64,000 nucleotides of DNA from Anoxybacillus tengchongensis (GCF_014201585.1 NZ_JACHES010000003.1:1-64000), one strand, 5' to 3'. Shown: positions 34,593 through 42,884, numbered from the stretch's first letter. Translations and numbers: made by a program. The notes: a model not told the origin generated them from the sequence alone.

Positions 34593-36413
34593 TCAAAATC
34601 CGTACCAGCTTCTCGCCACTTCATCCATTTCGAGCGGATGCGGCTGCTCGGTGATGAGTCCCTTGAGCGTTTCTAACGGAAGTTTGATGTTATAGGTTGT
34701 ATCTTGAAGTTTTTTCGGCACATTGGCAGTCCCAAGCGCTTTCTTTCGCTCTTCTTGCTCGGAATTCTCGAATATCTTCGTTCGTTTCGTTGGTCTATCT
34801 CCTTCTGTCACCAACCAGTCTTTCTCTTTCCAGCTCCGAATCACCACTTTCGGGTCATCAAATCCACCTTTCCGCAGTTCCTGTTCGAGAATGTGCTTGA
34901 GAAAGGCGACTTCCACATAGTCACGGTGAATGAACATTTTCCCCCAACAGTTAGCAGGACTGACGATGCTGCCTTCTCTGCGGAAGTTGGCTTGATGCTG
35001 GATGAATAGCTGCGTGACGTGCTGGAACGCTTTTGCCCCGATGTCCCTCGCTATCATCCGCTCCTTCTCCTCCTCTACTAGGAACGAAAGGATGCTTTCT
35101 AGGTCTAGCGATAGGCTCAGCGATTGATTAGCAATTTCCCCTGCCGCAAGGAGGATGGCGTACTTCTTGGCAATCCGTGTTCGGAACGGGGAATCCGGCA
35201 AGGCTTCCAGGCACACAGCCTGCCATTTTTCCCATGTCTCCTCGATGATGTGGAGTCCCGAATCAAACAAATATTGAATGAACGCTATCCCCGCATGACC
35301 ATAGTTATTCTGAATGACTTTTCGTATGGCATCGGCATTCGCGGCAGAGCTTGTCCAAGTAATGTTCGAGAAGTCAAAAGTCCGAACGGTCAAGCCGGTG
35401 TTTTGATTTGTCCGCTCAAAGACGGACTGCTCTCCCGTTGAAAGGATGGTGGTTGCCCATGTACCCTGCTTGCGCAGCTTCATTTCGTCGTTAAGCCGTG
35501 ACTTTTCTTGCCCAGCCGTCAGGACATACAGTTCACTGGTCAATGATTTTGCATGGCTCATGGAGAGCTCGTCTAACACAATAGGGATGCCGTAGTTTCC
35601 GCTCATCATATTGATGATGGCGTTGCTGGTGCCGTTCCATGTTTTTTGCAGTCCTTTCTTCTTGTTGGACGGCATTCCCATGATGGACACCGCCAGCAGC
35701 GCAGCCGTTGTTTTTCCTTTGGTGCTGTCGCCTGCCAGATGGATGAGCAGCGTGTCGACCTCATCGTAAAATCTCGAGAGATACCCAACGAGAACGGAGG
35801 AAAAGCCAGCGCATACTATCATTTCGAGCGGCGTATTGCCCTTGACTTCTTCCTCAATCATCCGTTTCCATGCATCCAGCGAGCCGTTAGGCTCCAGATT
35901 GAAAAATCCGCCTTTGATATCATGAATGACGTTCAGTTTTGCTTCTTTTGCGAGCACATGATGATGGCGGAACACCAGATGACCGCCTTCCTCCTCATGC
36001 CATCCCACCTCCCGATACACTTCCCGGTGAGGCGCCAGCTTCTGTTGTTCTCGCAAGAATGTAGCGACAAGCTTATGGTTTTCATGGGATACGTCCAGCC
36101 CCTTTCCCGATAGCTTGAGGAGTTCGCTTGGAATGAGCTGCCCCATGCCGATTTCAATCTCGTGAAATTTTTCTTTGTAGCGGTAGCACAGCTTCACATA
36201 CACGTCTTTCGTATCTAGGTTTTGCACCGTTTCTTTCACAAACATCGGCTCGCTTATCTTGAATGCGGACACTTCTCCCGTTTCCTTGTTCACATTGTTC
36301 AGAAACAGACCTTTACTGTTCAGGACAAAGTTTTGTATCTGATAGGATTCCCCCTCTTGCAGGCGGCTAGTTTCGATGACAAGTGATTTGATTGTGGGTG
36401 TGTTTGGATTCAT
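34593..36413 (-). CDS. DUF927-type ATPase (helicase/primase-like) of a mobile element
   Basis: About 606 residues from ATG 36413 (AGAAGGAGC upstream; an extension of 43 codons has no SD and overlaps the previous gene). The central DUF927 domain has a Walker A motif AGDSTKGKTTAALLA, a hydrophobic-acidic Walker B-like stretch PIVLDELSMSHAK, and the sensor-like TILSTGEQSVFE. Such proteins occur in plasmids and integrative elements, often as replication helicases. The C-terminal ~150 residues (WGKMFIHRDYVEVAFLKHIL) look like a winged-helix module. It is second in an operon with the gene at 36491, and its presence suggests that the block can replicate or derives from a plasmid. Confidence 0.82.
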   Translation of the reverse strand: MNPNTPTIKSLVIETSRLQEGESYQIQNFVLNSKGLFLNNVNKETGEVSAFKISEPMFVKETVQNLDTKDVYVKLCYRYKEKFHEIEIGMGQLIPSELLKLSGKGLDVSHENHKLVATFLREQQKLAPHREVYREVGWHEEEGGHLVFRHHHVLAKEAKLNVIHDIKGGFFNLEPNGSLDAWKRMIEEEVKGNTPLEMIVCAGFSSVLVGYLSRFYDEVDTLLIHLAGDSTKGKTTAALLAVSIMGMPSNKKKGLQKTWNGTSNAIINMMSGNYGIPIVLDELSMSHAKSLTSELYVLTAGQEKSRLNDEMKLRKQGTWATTILSTGEQSVFERTNQNTGLTVRTFDFSNITWTSSAANADAIRKVIQNNYGHAGIAFIQYLFDSGLHIIEETWEKWQAVCLEALPDSPFRTRIAKKYAILLAAGEIANQSLSLSLDLESILSFLVEEEKERMIARDIGAKAFQHVTQLFIQHQANFRREGSIVSPANCWGKMFIHRDYVEVAFLKHILEQELRKGGFDDPKVVIRSWKEKDWLVTEGDRPTKRTKIFENSEQEERKKALGTANVPKKLQDTTYNIKLPLETLKGLITEQPHPLEMDEVARSWYGF

Positions 36414-36490
36414 GTGAATAGCTCCTTCTCTTCGTAGATAGTAAGGGGGAAAGGAGAAATACCTCCCCCACAACAGAATGTCATTGAGTG

Positions 36491-36877
36491 CTATTTTGCT
36501 AGTAGGACTACTTGCTTTTCCGCCAATTCGTCCAAAGAGCAAATATCCACTACATCCAAAATCAGTCGACCATTACGAAGCACGTACTCTACTTTGATTC
36601 CGCACTTCAACCCCACTAGGTCTTGCAACCGAATAGTAGTTTCCTGTTCGCTTCTTCCCAGCGTACAATCTACGAGTTTTGCAAAGTCTATATCATCACT
36701 TGAATACACCGGAAACTCATGTTCGACGTCTGCGTAGTTTTCTATGCGAAACTTGACCGATATCCTATCGTCAAAGAAATTCAAGCCTTCACTTTCACAG
36801 ATGGAGGAAACCTCTGCTTGTATGAACCTTCCAGTAGGAGGCTTCATCGCTGAAATCTTTTTCCGTCTTCTTTTCAT
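36491..36877 (-). CDS. Hypothetical protein of the mobile block
   Basis: About 128 residues from ATG 36877, with GAAGGAGAGG upstream. The start is basic (MKRRRKKISAMKPPTGRFIQ), followed by a beta-rich body: SVKFRIENYADVEHEFPVYS, TTIRLQDLVGLKCGIKVEYV and RLILDVVDICSLDELAEKQV. I do not recognise the family; the pattern could be an OB-like nucleic-acid-binding fold, but this is a guess. It is the first gene of the operon with the DUF927 ATPase and may support its action. Confidence 0.6.
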   Translation of the reverse strand: MKRRRKKISAMKPPTGRFIQAEVSSICESEGLNFFDDRISVKFRIENYADVEHEFPVYSSDDIDFAKLVDCTLGRSEQETTIRLQDLVGLKCGIKVEYVLRNGRLILDVVDICSLDELAEKQVVLLAK

Positions 36878-37229
36878 TTTGTTCCTCTCCTTCAAAGTGT
36901 TGATTTCTATTTGCAGGAGAAGTATCTCACACACATTCACAAAATGCAATAATAATTCATTCGACCACTAAGGGGAACCCGCTAAAAATCAACGTTTCCC
37001 AATCCGTCCCGTGAATATTTATTCAAAATTTATTCATAAAAAAGAGAGATTTCAGACAGGAAGCATTACTCCTCTATTGAATTAGATTATTCATTCATTT
37101 TCCATTAGAAACTTAGCCTTCCAGACGGAAAGTTAAGATTTCATAGTAAAATTATAAAATTGTGAACAAATTATGAACTTTTTGTTGTAAACGTTTTCCC
37201 TGAAGATACGGCTGCAGAACATCTGTAAA
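36878..37229. other. AT-rich intergenic region of the mobile block (possible origin/promoter)
   Basis: No gene. Very AT-rich, with repeats of TTATTCA (ATATTTATTCAAAATTTATT, ATTATTCATTC) around 37015-37105. It must contain the promoter of the DUF927 operon. TTGTAAACGTTTTCCC near 37181-37196 is one base from a cre box. The AT-rich repeats beside a helicase-like gene could mark a replication origin, but no iterons were proved. Confidence 0.4.
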
Positions 37230-37252
37230 AAAAAGGTAACGAAAGTTACCTA
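37230..37252 (-). terminator. Terminator of recombinase 2 operon
   Basis: AAGGTAAC-GAAA-GTTACCT hairpin with eight T following on the minus strand. Confidence 0.85.
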
Positions 37253-37274
37253 GATGTTGGTTTTTGAAAAAGAC

Positions 37275-37349
37275 TTAGTACTTCTTCTTTCTACTCAATT
37301 CCTCAAGGACAATTTTTAGTATTTCAACTACTACAATCCAATTCTTCAT
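37275..37349 (-). CDS. 24-residue peptide downstream of recombinase 2
   Basis: MKNWIVVVEILKIVLEELSR then KKKY. The ATG at 37349 has an excellent AGGGGAGGAGCAC ribosome site, 26 nt after the recombinase stop, and a terminator lies 25 nt after the end. The sequence is an amphipathic helix with a basic tail. No family is recognised. Candidate roles are a micro-regulator of the recombinase or a membrane peptide. Support comes from the ribosome site and operon position only. Confidence 0.55.
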   Translation of the reverse strand: MKNWIVVVEILKIVLEELSRKKKY

Positions 37350-37374
37350 GTGCTCCTCCCCTTTCTGTTCGCTC

Positions 37375-38244
37375 CTATAGTAGCTGTACGGCATCCATTT
37401 TCTCTTGCCTCGTAGTTTGAATGTAAAACTTGGCTGTCATGTTTACGGTGGAATGACCTGCAAGCTTACTGACCGTTGTCAGGTCTACTCCCTTTTTCAG
37501 CAATCTCGTGCAGAAGGTGTGACGGAATAGGTGAGGATGCAGTTTGAAGCCCAGCTCTTTCGATATTTTGGCGAGCCAGTCTCTCACCGCATCCCGATGC
37601 ATTTTTCCTGCCCTCTGGCTCAGCAGAAGATAGGGGCTATCGCTGAAAACAGACCCGGAACGCTCTTCCTTCATGTATTGCCTTATCAAATATAGGACGT
37701 CTTGTCTGAGCCCGATTTCTCGCCTCTTTCCGCCCTTTCCGGTCACTTTCAGGCTGCTGGTGAGGAAGTCGATGTCGGCAATTTGGATTCCTACCAGCTC
37801 GCTCACCCTGACTCCCGTATATAGCAGCAAATAGACGATGAGCTTGTTTCTCAGCGTGACTTTTCGCCTGTCCTCCACATAGAAGAGCAGCTTTTCCACC
37901 TGTTCCTCCGTGAGCGCATCGACCGTCTCCTCGCTTCCGTCGGCTATTTTGATTCGGTCTCGCTTCAGTTGGATGAACGACTCGTTGACGATTCCTTCGG
38001 TTCTTAGAAAATCGTTGTAGACCTTTAGGCTATTAATCTTCTTATTGATGGTTGAAACGGCATAGCCTTCCTTCATCAGATGCTCCTTGTATTTCACGAA
38101 AGAGAAGCGGGAAAGGACTGGCATGTCCTTCAGCTTCTCCTGCAGGTATGATTGGAACCCTTTCACATCGTTCACATACGACTCGATGGTTTTGGGGGCT
38201 TTTCCCTCCGCAAAAAGCCATCGTTCAAACTTCTCTATATCCAA
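37375..38244 (-). CDS. Tyrosine recombinase/integrase 2
   Basis: A 289-residue recombinase distinct from the one at 33627. It has a core-binding domain (~1-85, KFERWLFAEGKAPKTIESYV) and a catalytic domain (~105-285) with Arg in YTGVRVSELVGI, Lys in GKGGKRREIGL, His-Arg in HLFRHTFCTRLL and His in LAGHSTVNMTAKFYIQ, where the Tyr nucleophile lies. The start is TTG at 38244, with AGGAGG 10 nt upstream. A 15-bp inverted repeat stands about 25 bp upstream, and repeated TGTCGTGA motifs lie beyond it. It may resolve dimers of the circular form or act with recombinase 1. Confidence 0.9.
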   Translation of the reverse strand: MDIEKFERWLFAEGKAPKTIESYVNDVKGFQSYLQEKLKDMPVLSRFSFVKYKEHLMKEGYAVSTINKKINSLKVYNDFLRTEGIVNESFIQLKRDRIKIADGSEETVDALTEEQVEKLLFYVEDRRKVTLRNKLIVYLLLYTGVRVSELVGIQIADIDFLTSSLKVTGKGGKRREIGLRQDVLYLIRQYMKEERSGSVFSDSPYLLLSQRAGKMHRDAVRDWLAKISKELGFKLHPHLFRHTFCTRLLKKGVDLTTVSKLAGHSTVNMTAKFYIQTTRQEKMDAVQLL

Positions 38245-38267
38245 GCTCCATTCACCTCCTACAATGC

Positions 38268-38306
38268 AAAAAGGCTATTGATGTACGTGGTTATACATCA
38301 ATAGCC
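38268..38306. terminator. 15-bp inverted repeat upstream of recombinase 2
   Basis: AAGGCTATTGATGTA, 8-nt spacer, TACATCAATAGCCTT, perfect arms. On the minus strand it ends in TTTTTGC and could terminate the operon at 38494-39593. The spacing also fits a tyrosine recombinase core site, so both readings are kept. Confidence 0.65.
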
Positions 38307-38350
38307 TTCTACCAGTAATGTGGTTTCACGGTTCGCTCTCTCCTTCCTGC

Positions 38351-38486
38351 TCACGACAGTTATATAATAATGTCGGGAGTTTTTTGATACTGGAATCATA
38401 GAGATTCTTTGTCGCTCATCGAATCTACCATGCATGGTTGAAATCCATTTAGTTTTGTCGTGAGATTGCCGAAAGAAATGTCGTGA
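38351..38486. repeat. TGTCGTGA repeats upstream of recombinase 2
   Basis: TCACGACA (38351-38358) and TGTCGGGA (38371-38378) face each other around TATATAATAA. TGTCGTGA recurs at 38456-38463 and 38479-38486. Such spaced copies look like operator or recombinase/Rep binding sites. Confidence 0.45.
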
Positions 38487-38493
38487 ATCGGTC

Positions 38494-38745
38494 TCATTCC
38501 CGGCTGATTCGCTCCAGGTAGCGGATATAGCTCTGCAGCAAGTTGCGGTCGTCACGGTCTTCAATCCGGCGCAGAGCGGCTTCGATTTCCCTTTCGCTAA
38601 TCTCAATCTCCTCGTCCACCACCTCCTCCAGCAGCAGCTGAACGAGCTCGTCCTCACTAAGCATCTCTCCGTAGCCGTCCAGTCCGTAGCTGTATTCCCG
38701 GTAGTACGGCACCCCGTCAATGATGATGCGATGGTATTTTGCCAT
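38494..38745 (-). CDS. Small acidic hypothetical protein
   Basis: An 83-residue protein, MAKYHRIIIDGVPYYREYSY at the start, then an acidic helical region (EDELVQLLLEEVVDEEIEIS) and a charged C-terminus. AAGGAGAATGAAGG precedes the ATG. No family is recognised. It is the third gene of the radC operon, 24 nt after its neighbour. A longer reading frame in another phase (38298-38804) overlaps it but has no ribosome site. Confidence 0.6.
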   Translation of the reverse strand: MAKYHRIIIDGVPYYREYSYGLDGYGEMLSEDELVQLLLEEVVDEEIEISEREIEAALRRIEDRDDRNLLQSYIRYLERISRE

Positions 38746-38769
38746 ATTTCCTTCATTCTCCTTTCTTCC

Positions 38770-39069
38770 TTAGACGTATAGTTCGTAAGCGATTGGCTCC
38801 CCATTCTTTATCCAAACCTCGTACAATTTCTCCCCCGTTTCCTCATCTCTTACAAATCCCGCTATCCATTCATTTCGCTTTTCGTCAACATACCTTAGTG
38901 TCTCAAGAAGCAACGGATTCGGCAGCTTTTCCAGATGCTCTTCAGGCACAAGATAGTTGTCCAGCTCTTCGTGATAGAATTCATACGCTTCATAGCTTAC
39001 CTCGTCAATGTTGACTGCCACGTTGAACGTTCTTTTCATTGTCCTTACAAACCAATCCATGTGCAACAT
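38770..39069 (-). CDS. Hypothetical protein of the mobile block
   Basis: About 99 residues from ATG 39069 (GAGGAGACGAGAAG upstream). The sequence is MLHMDWFVRTMKRTFNVAVN, then an acidic helix (YEAYEFYHEELDNYLVPEEH) and a beta-rich end with RDEETGEKLYEVWIKNGEPI. No family is recognised. It follows radC closely in a plasmid-like operon. Confidence 0.6.
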   Translation of the reverse strand: MLHMDWFVRTMKRTFNVAVNIDEVSYEAYEFYHEELDNYLVPEEHLEKLPNPLLLETLRYVDEKRNEWIAGFVRDEETGEKLYEVWIKNGEPIAYELYV

Positions 39070-39083
39070 CTTCTCGTCTCCTC

Positions 39084-39593
39084 TCAAATATATCCTTTTT
39101 CTTTCAGCGACAAATATCGTTCAGGGCAAACAATCAAATGGTCTAGCACATCGATGCCAACGATTCTTCCAGCCTCGACTAGACGTTTCGTTACCTCAAT
39201 GTCTTCCCTCGACGGCTCGCAATGACCGCTGGGATGATTATGGGCTACGATGATAGAAGCCGAGTTGGAGAGAATGGCAGCCTTCATCACCTCCCTCGGA
39301 TGCACGATGCTAGCGTTCAGGCTTCCCACATGGCAAACGTTGATGGCAGTCGGCTGGTTTTTCGTGTCAAGGCAGACAACGACAAACTTCTCACGGTCGG
39401 CTTCCACAAGAAACGGCTTCAGCAGCTTGTATGCATCCTCCGGCGATTTGATTTGCCGCTCCTTGTACAGCACACTCGACTCACGAACGAGCTTCAGGCT
39501 GACAATGTTGATGCGCTTCGCTGGCTGCTTGGCAGGCACCTCTCTTTCTAGCAATTCTAGCTGCTGGTGGTTGTTGGTTTGATACTTGCTCAT
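39084..39593 (-). CDS. radC: RadC-family JAB/MPN+ protein of a mobile element
   Basis: A 169-residue protein with the RadC-type JAMM motif: Glu in the N-terminal strand and HNHPSGHCEPSREDIEVTKR in which the two His and Asp bind zinc. ICDHLIV-type end (VGIDVLDHLIVCPERYLSLK) is also typical. It lacks the N-terminal HhH part of chromosomal RadC, as is usual for versions on plasmids and integrative elements. The biochemical role remains unclear. It is the first gene of the operon 39593-38494, with TAGGAGGGAAAAGG before the ATG. Confidence 0.85.
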   Translation of the reverse strand: MSKYQTNNHQQLELLEREVPAKQPAKRINIVSLKLVRESSVLYKERQIKSPEDAYKLLKPFLVEADREKFVVVCLDTKNQPTAINVCHVGSLNASIVHPREVMKAAILSNSASIIVAHNHPSGHCEPSREDIEVTKRLVEAGRIVGIDVLDHLIVCPERYLSLKEKGYI

Positions 39594-39617
39594 CCTTTTC
39601 CCTCCTAAAATAGAAAT

Positions 39618-39647
39618 AGCCTCAATTCCTTTCGAGGAATTGAGGCT
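39618..39647. terminator. Hairpin between the S-layer terminator and radC
   Basis: AGCCTCAATTCCT / AGGAATTGAGGCT, 13-bp perfect arms and a 4-nt loop; on the minus strand it is followed by ATTTCTATTTT. Confidence 0.7.
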
Positions 39648-39708
39648 TTATGACTGTAGGTTCAAAACCATAATATATATTTGAAATCAGGCTTGATACA
39701 GATTTGGG

Positions 39709-39753
39709 CAAAAAGAAAAGCCCCGCAGAGATTTCTCCCCGCAGAGCTTTTCG
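39709..39753 (-). terminator. S-layer gene terminator
   Basis: Nearly identical to the hairpin at 30033-30077 after the headless fragment; AAAAGC/GCTTTT outer stem, inner GAGA/TCTC, T-rich tail on the minus strand. Confidence 0.7.
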
Positions 39754-39796
39754 ACAAACTTCAAAGCTTAATATTATACCTTTCTTATTTGCAAAA

Positions 39797-42700
39797 TTAC
39801 TTAATAGTAACAGATTTTCCGTTAGCAAGTTTGTTTCCTGCCGCATCTTGACCAGTTAATGTACCAGTAGCAGCAGTTGATACTTTCAATGTTACTACGT
39901 CGCTTGCTAGGATATAGCCATTATTGTACGCAGCCGCATTAGCGTATGTTCCAGTAGCCAACAAGATATCAGTACCTGCATCATATTGGCCAGCAGTACC
40001 ACCAGCAACATCAATAAAGATTTTCTCGTTACCAGTACTTGCTCCATCTCCACCGTCATCAAAACCAACTGCGATTTTTACTAGACTACCACCGTTATCA
40101 GAACCTTCTGTAATGTTATTAACTGTTAACGCAGTTGATGCAACAGTTTTTCCATTTAATGTTACAACCAAGTCACTAGGAGCTACACCAGTTACAGCCT
40201 CAGAGTAAGTTAGAGTAATAGTACCATCATTATTAAGTCTACCAGCAGTTAATACAGGTTGAACGTCGTCTGTTAGGCTAACGTTATTTACTGCTACTAC
40301 ATCCGCAGTATTACCTGCTTTGTCTTTGATTCCGCTAATAGTAAATGCATAGTTTGTACGAGTTTTGCTAATCGAACCTGCTGGCAAATGAACAGTTACA
40401 GTGTGAGTAGAACCAACAGAGTTAATTGTCACATATGAGCCATCTGGAAGCGGAGCTCCATCTAGACGATAGTTGTTGATATCAAGTACAGTAGATTTAT
40501 CAAGATTTGCTTCTGTAATTGTAAATGTGATAGTATTTCCTGATCCGCCAGCAACCGATGCAGCTGAAATCACAGGTTTTTGTGTATCAGCGACACTTGT
40601 TGTGAAATCTACTCCTGTAACTGTAGCTGCCGCGTTACCATTTGCGCCAAGTGATGCATCAGTAACTGCAGATGCTACTAAACGAACTGTAGCAGTTTTT
40701 ACAGTAGAAGCAGGTGCTGCTGTAAATGGAATTACAAGCTTAGCATTATCTTTTGAATCAAGCACTGTGCCAGAAATAGTCGCTCCTGCACTGAATAGGG
40801 CGTCTGTAATAACAGTACCGTCTTGGTCAATAACTTGAATTTTTGATTTCGTAAAGTTACCAGGCGTACCACCGTCGGCTGGACGAAGGACTTTTTCATC
40901 AAATGTTAATAGTAATGCACCATTAGCATATGCTACGCCATCATAAGTATCTCCAGGTGCAATCAATTGTACCTTAGATACTTTAGGTGCTACTTTATCT
41001 TTAGTAAATGTAACCGTGCGAGTTTCTGGTGTAATAGCGTTGCCAGACGCATCTTTAATTGCATTAGTAAAGATAACATTGACTGTATTTGTATCAGCAT
41101 TAGCGTATAAGTTAGTACCTTGACCTACAGTAATTGTATATTCTTTGTTATTGCTATTAGCAACTGGTGCAACAGATACGTTTGTAATTGCATTACCGTT
41201 AGCATCAACAAGTTTAATATTTCCGGCTGCAGTTACCGTAGAAGAGTCCATAGGCTCTTTGAATACTACTTTTACTTGGTTATCGCCTTGAACTGTGACG
41301 CTGTCAATTCCATCTGCTGTGTTATCCTGTGTAACAGTGAAATCAAGGGACACAGGGTTTGGTGTAATTAAGTTTCCTGCTAAGTCTTTTAAGTTTGTTA
41401 CTTCCACAGTATATTTTTGACCTGCAGTTAGACTTTGAGAAGTTGTAAGAACTACTTCACGTACATCTGAACCTGCAGATGGTGTTGCAACTTGACCATT
41501 AACTTTGAACACACCTGTTGTTGCAAAATCAACTGGCTCAGAGAATTTTAATGTCACAGTTCTAGTAGTAGTGGCTGCTTTAGCAGTAGCACTCACAAGA
41601 TTTGGAGCTACTTTATCAGAATATTTAATAGATACAGATTGTGCCTCAATTTCTTTTCCATTAGCTGCTTTTAGTTTTCCAATTTCAAAGTTAAAACTAT
41701 CTCCTTCAGCAATAGACCATGTCGGAGAAGTTAAAGCATTATTTAAAGTGATAGTTAAAGTTTTGCCGTCTTCACTCAACGAAGCAGTTGCGTCAGTTGC
41801 AGAACTATTATTAGTTAAAGCTACAGAAGCTACGCCCGCACGTTTAATTGCGTATTTAGTTACGTCTGTAACAGAATCTTTATCCATTTTTGTGTTGAAT
41901 TTAACTTCGATTTGTTTAGCGTTAATCGCACTTACACTTTCAACTTTCGGCGTTACAACTGGCACATCTACTTTTGCTTTGTCAGTTGTTTGACCTTTGT
42001 AAGATACGTTGTAAGATTTGCCTTCTTGTAACGCTGTTTTTGTTTTGATCACAACAACTGTTGTTTTTGCTTCAGCTGCTGCAGTTGCTTTAATCGATAC
42101 AGAGTCGATTTCGACGCCTTGGATTGCGAAGTCTTCTTTTTTCACTTCTTTCAATTCGCCGTTGAATGTTACTTCTAATGTTTTTTCGTCAACAAGTTTC
42201 ACCGCTGTAATGTCAGCTGCGGAAGCTTCTTTTTTCACATCCATCGCACGTACGACGAATGAAGCGAATTGACCGCGTGTGACGTTTTGTTTTGGCATGA
42301 ACTCAGTGTTTTTCGTTACACCGTTTGCTTCTAATGTTTGGATGTATTCACGCGCCCATGAGCCAGCTTTGTCAAGGTCCGTAATTTTTGTTGTGTGGTT
42401 TGCTGGTTTTGTTAATTTGAACGCTTCAACAACGACTTTCGCCATTTGCTCGCGAGTGATGTTTGCGTTCGGGTTGAAGTTGCCTTTTTCGTCTCCACCC
42501 ATGACGCCAGCAGCTTTCACGATCGCAACCGCTTCTGCTAATTCAGCTTTGCTTGCTGGAACGTCAGGGAAGCTTGCACCTTGCTCAGGAGCTTTGAAGC
42601 CTGCATCTTTTAAAATACGTGAAAAGATGATTGCCGCTTCACCGCGCGTTAACGTTTTGTTTGGTTTGAATGTGCCGTCTGCATATCCTTTGATGTATCC

Positions 42701-42859
42701 TTTTGCGACTAATGTAGCGATGTCATCTGCATGTACACTTCCTGCTACGTCTGTGAAAGACGCGCTTGCTACTGGTGCGATCGCTGAAGCAACAACTGCC
42801 GCAGAGACTGTACCAGCTAAAAATTTGCGATAAGACTTTGGTTGGTAAGCCATCGACAT
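39797..42859 (-). CDS. Complete S-layer protein with N-terminal SLH domains
   Basis: A 1020-residue protein. It has a signal peptide (MAYQPKSYRKFLAGTVSAAV, cleavage after VASA near residue 33), three SLH repeats (~34-205: FTDVAGSVHADDIATLVAKG, FPDVPASKAELAEAVAIVKA, ITDLDKAGSWAREYIQTLEA) and a beta-sandwich region (~210-305). The surface region then starts at SAINAKQIEVKFNTKMDKDS (~310) and runs as Ig-like repeats with DKVAPNLVSATAK and VADTQKPVISAAS units. It forms the crystalline surface lattice. AAGGAGG lies 4 nt before the first ATG and 10 nt before a second (MAYQ), which may be the true start. A consensus sigma-A promoter and ~100-nt leader precede it. Confidence 0.95.
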   Translation of the reverse strand: MSMAYQPKSYRKFLAGTVSAAVVASAIAPVASASFTDVAGSVHADDIATLVAKGYIKGYADGTFKPNKTLTRGEAAIIFSRILKDAGFKAPEQGASFPDVPASKAELAEAVAIVKAAGVMGGDEKGNFNPNANITREQMAKVVVEAFKLTKPANHTTKITDLDKAGSWAREYIQTLEANGVTKNTEFMPKQNVTRGQFASFVVRAMDVKKEASAADITAVKLVDEKTLEVTFNGELKEVKKEDFAIQGVEIDSVSIKATAAAEAKTTVVVIKTKTALQEGKSYNVSYKGQTTDKAKVDVPVVTPKVESVSAINAKQIEVKFNTKMDKDSVTDVTKYAIKRAGVASVALTNNSSATDATASLSEDGKTLTITLNNALTSPTWSIAEGDSFNFEIGKLKAANGKEIEAQSVSIKYSDKVAPNLVSATAKAATTTRTVTLKFSEPVDFATTGVFKVNGQVATPSAGSDVREVVLTTSQSLTAGQKYTVEVTNLKDLAGNLITPNPVSLDFTVTQDNTADGIDSVTVQGDNQVKVVFKEPMDSSTVTAAGNIKLVDANGNAITNVSVAPVANSNNKEYTITVGQGTNLYANADTNTVNVIFTNAIKDASGNAITPETRTVTFTKDKVAPKVSKVQLIAPGDTYDGVAYANGALLLTFDEKVLRPADGGTPGNFTKSKIQVIDQDGTVITDALFSAGATISGTVLDSKDNAKLVIPFTAAPASTVKTATVRLVASAVTDASLGANGNAAATVTGVDFTTSVADTQKPVISAASVAGGSGNTITFTITEANLDKSTVLDINNYRLDGAPLPDGSYVTINSVGSTHTVTVHLPAGSISKTRTNYAFTISGIKDKAGNTADVVAVNNVSLTDDVQPVLTAGRLNNDGTITLTYSEAVTGVAPSDLVVTLNGKTVASTALTVNNITEGSDNGGSLVKIAVGFDDGGDGASTGNEKIFIDVAGGTAGQYDAGTDILLATGTYANAAAYNNGYILASDVVTLKVSTAATGTLTGQDAAGNKLANGKSVTIK
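41915..41931 (-). other. Direct repeat copy 2 (attL-like) inside the S-layer gene
   Basis: TTTAGCGTTAATCGCAC, matching 32331-32347 at 16 of 17 bases and in the same orientation. It encodes the start of the AINAK block at the junction of the anchor and surface regions of the complete S-layer protein. Confidence 0.7.
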
Positions 42860-42884
42860 ATTTCCTCCTTTTGTTTCTGTTTCT

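Noticed and set aside
34593-36542. Longer start for the DUF927 protein
   Set aside because: The extra 43 codons overlap the preceding gene and lack a ribosome site; ATG 36413 has a good one.
38338-38360. A 6-codon leader peptide (GTG...TAG) before the inverted repeat upstream of recombinase 2, suggesting attenuation
   Set aside because: Very short, with no run of regulatory codons; the hairpin is better explained as a terminator or recombination site.
38298-38804. 168-residue minus-strand frame
   Set aside because: It overlaps the 83-residue gene in another phase, has no suitable ribosome site, is rich in Arg/Thr/Cys, and ends inside the 15-bp inverted repeat.
32331-41931. Alternative reading: simple insertion of a mobile block into the S-layer gene that is now fragmented
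   Set aside because: The gene upstream of the block is complete with its own C-terminus, stop and terminator, so an ordinary interruption does not explain the layout; the switch/integration model does.
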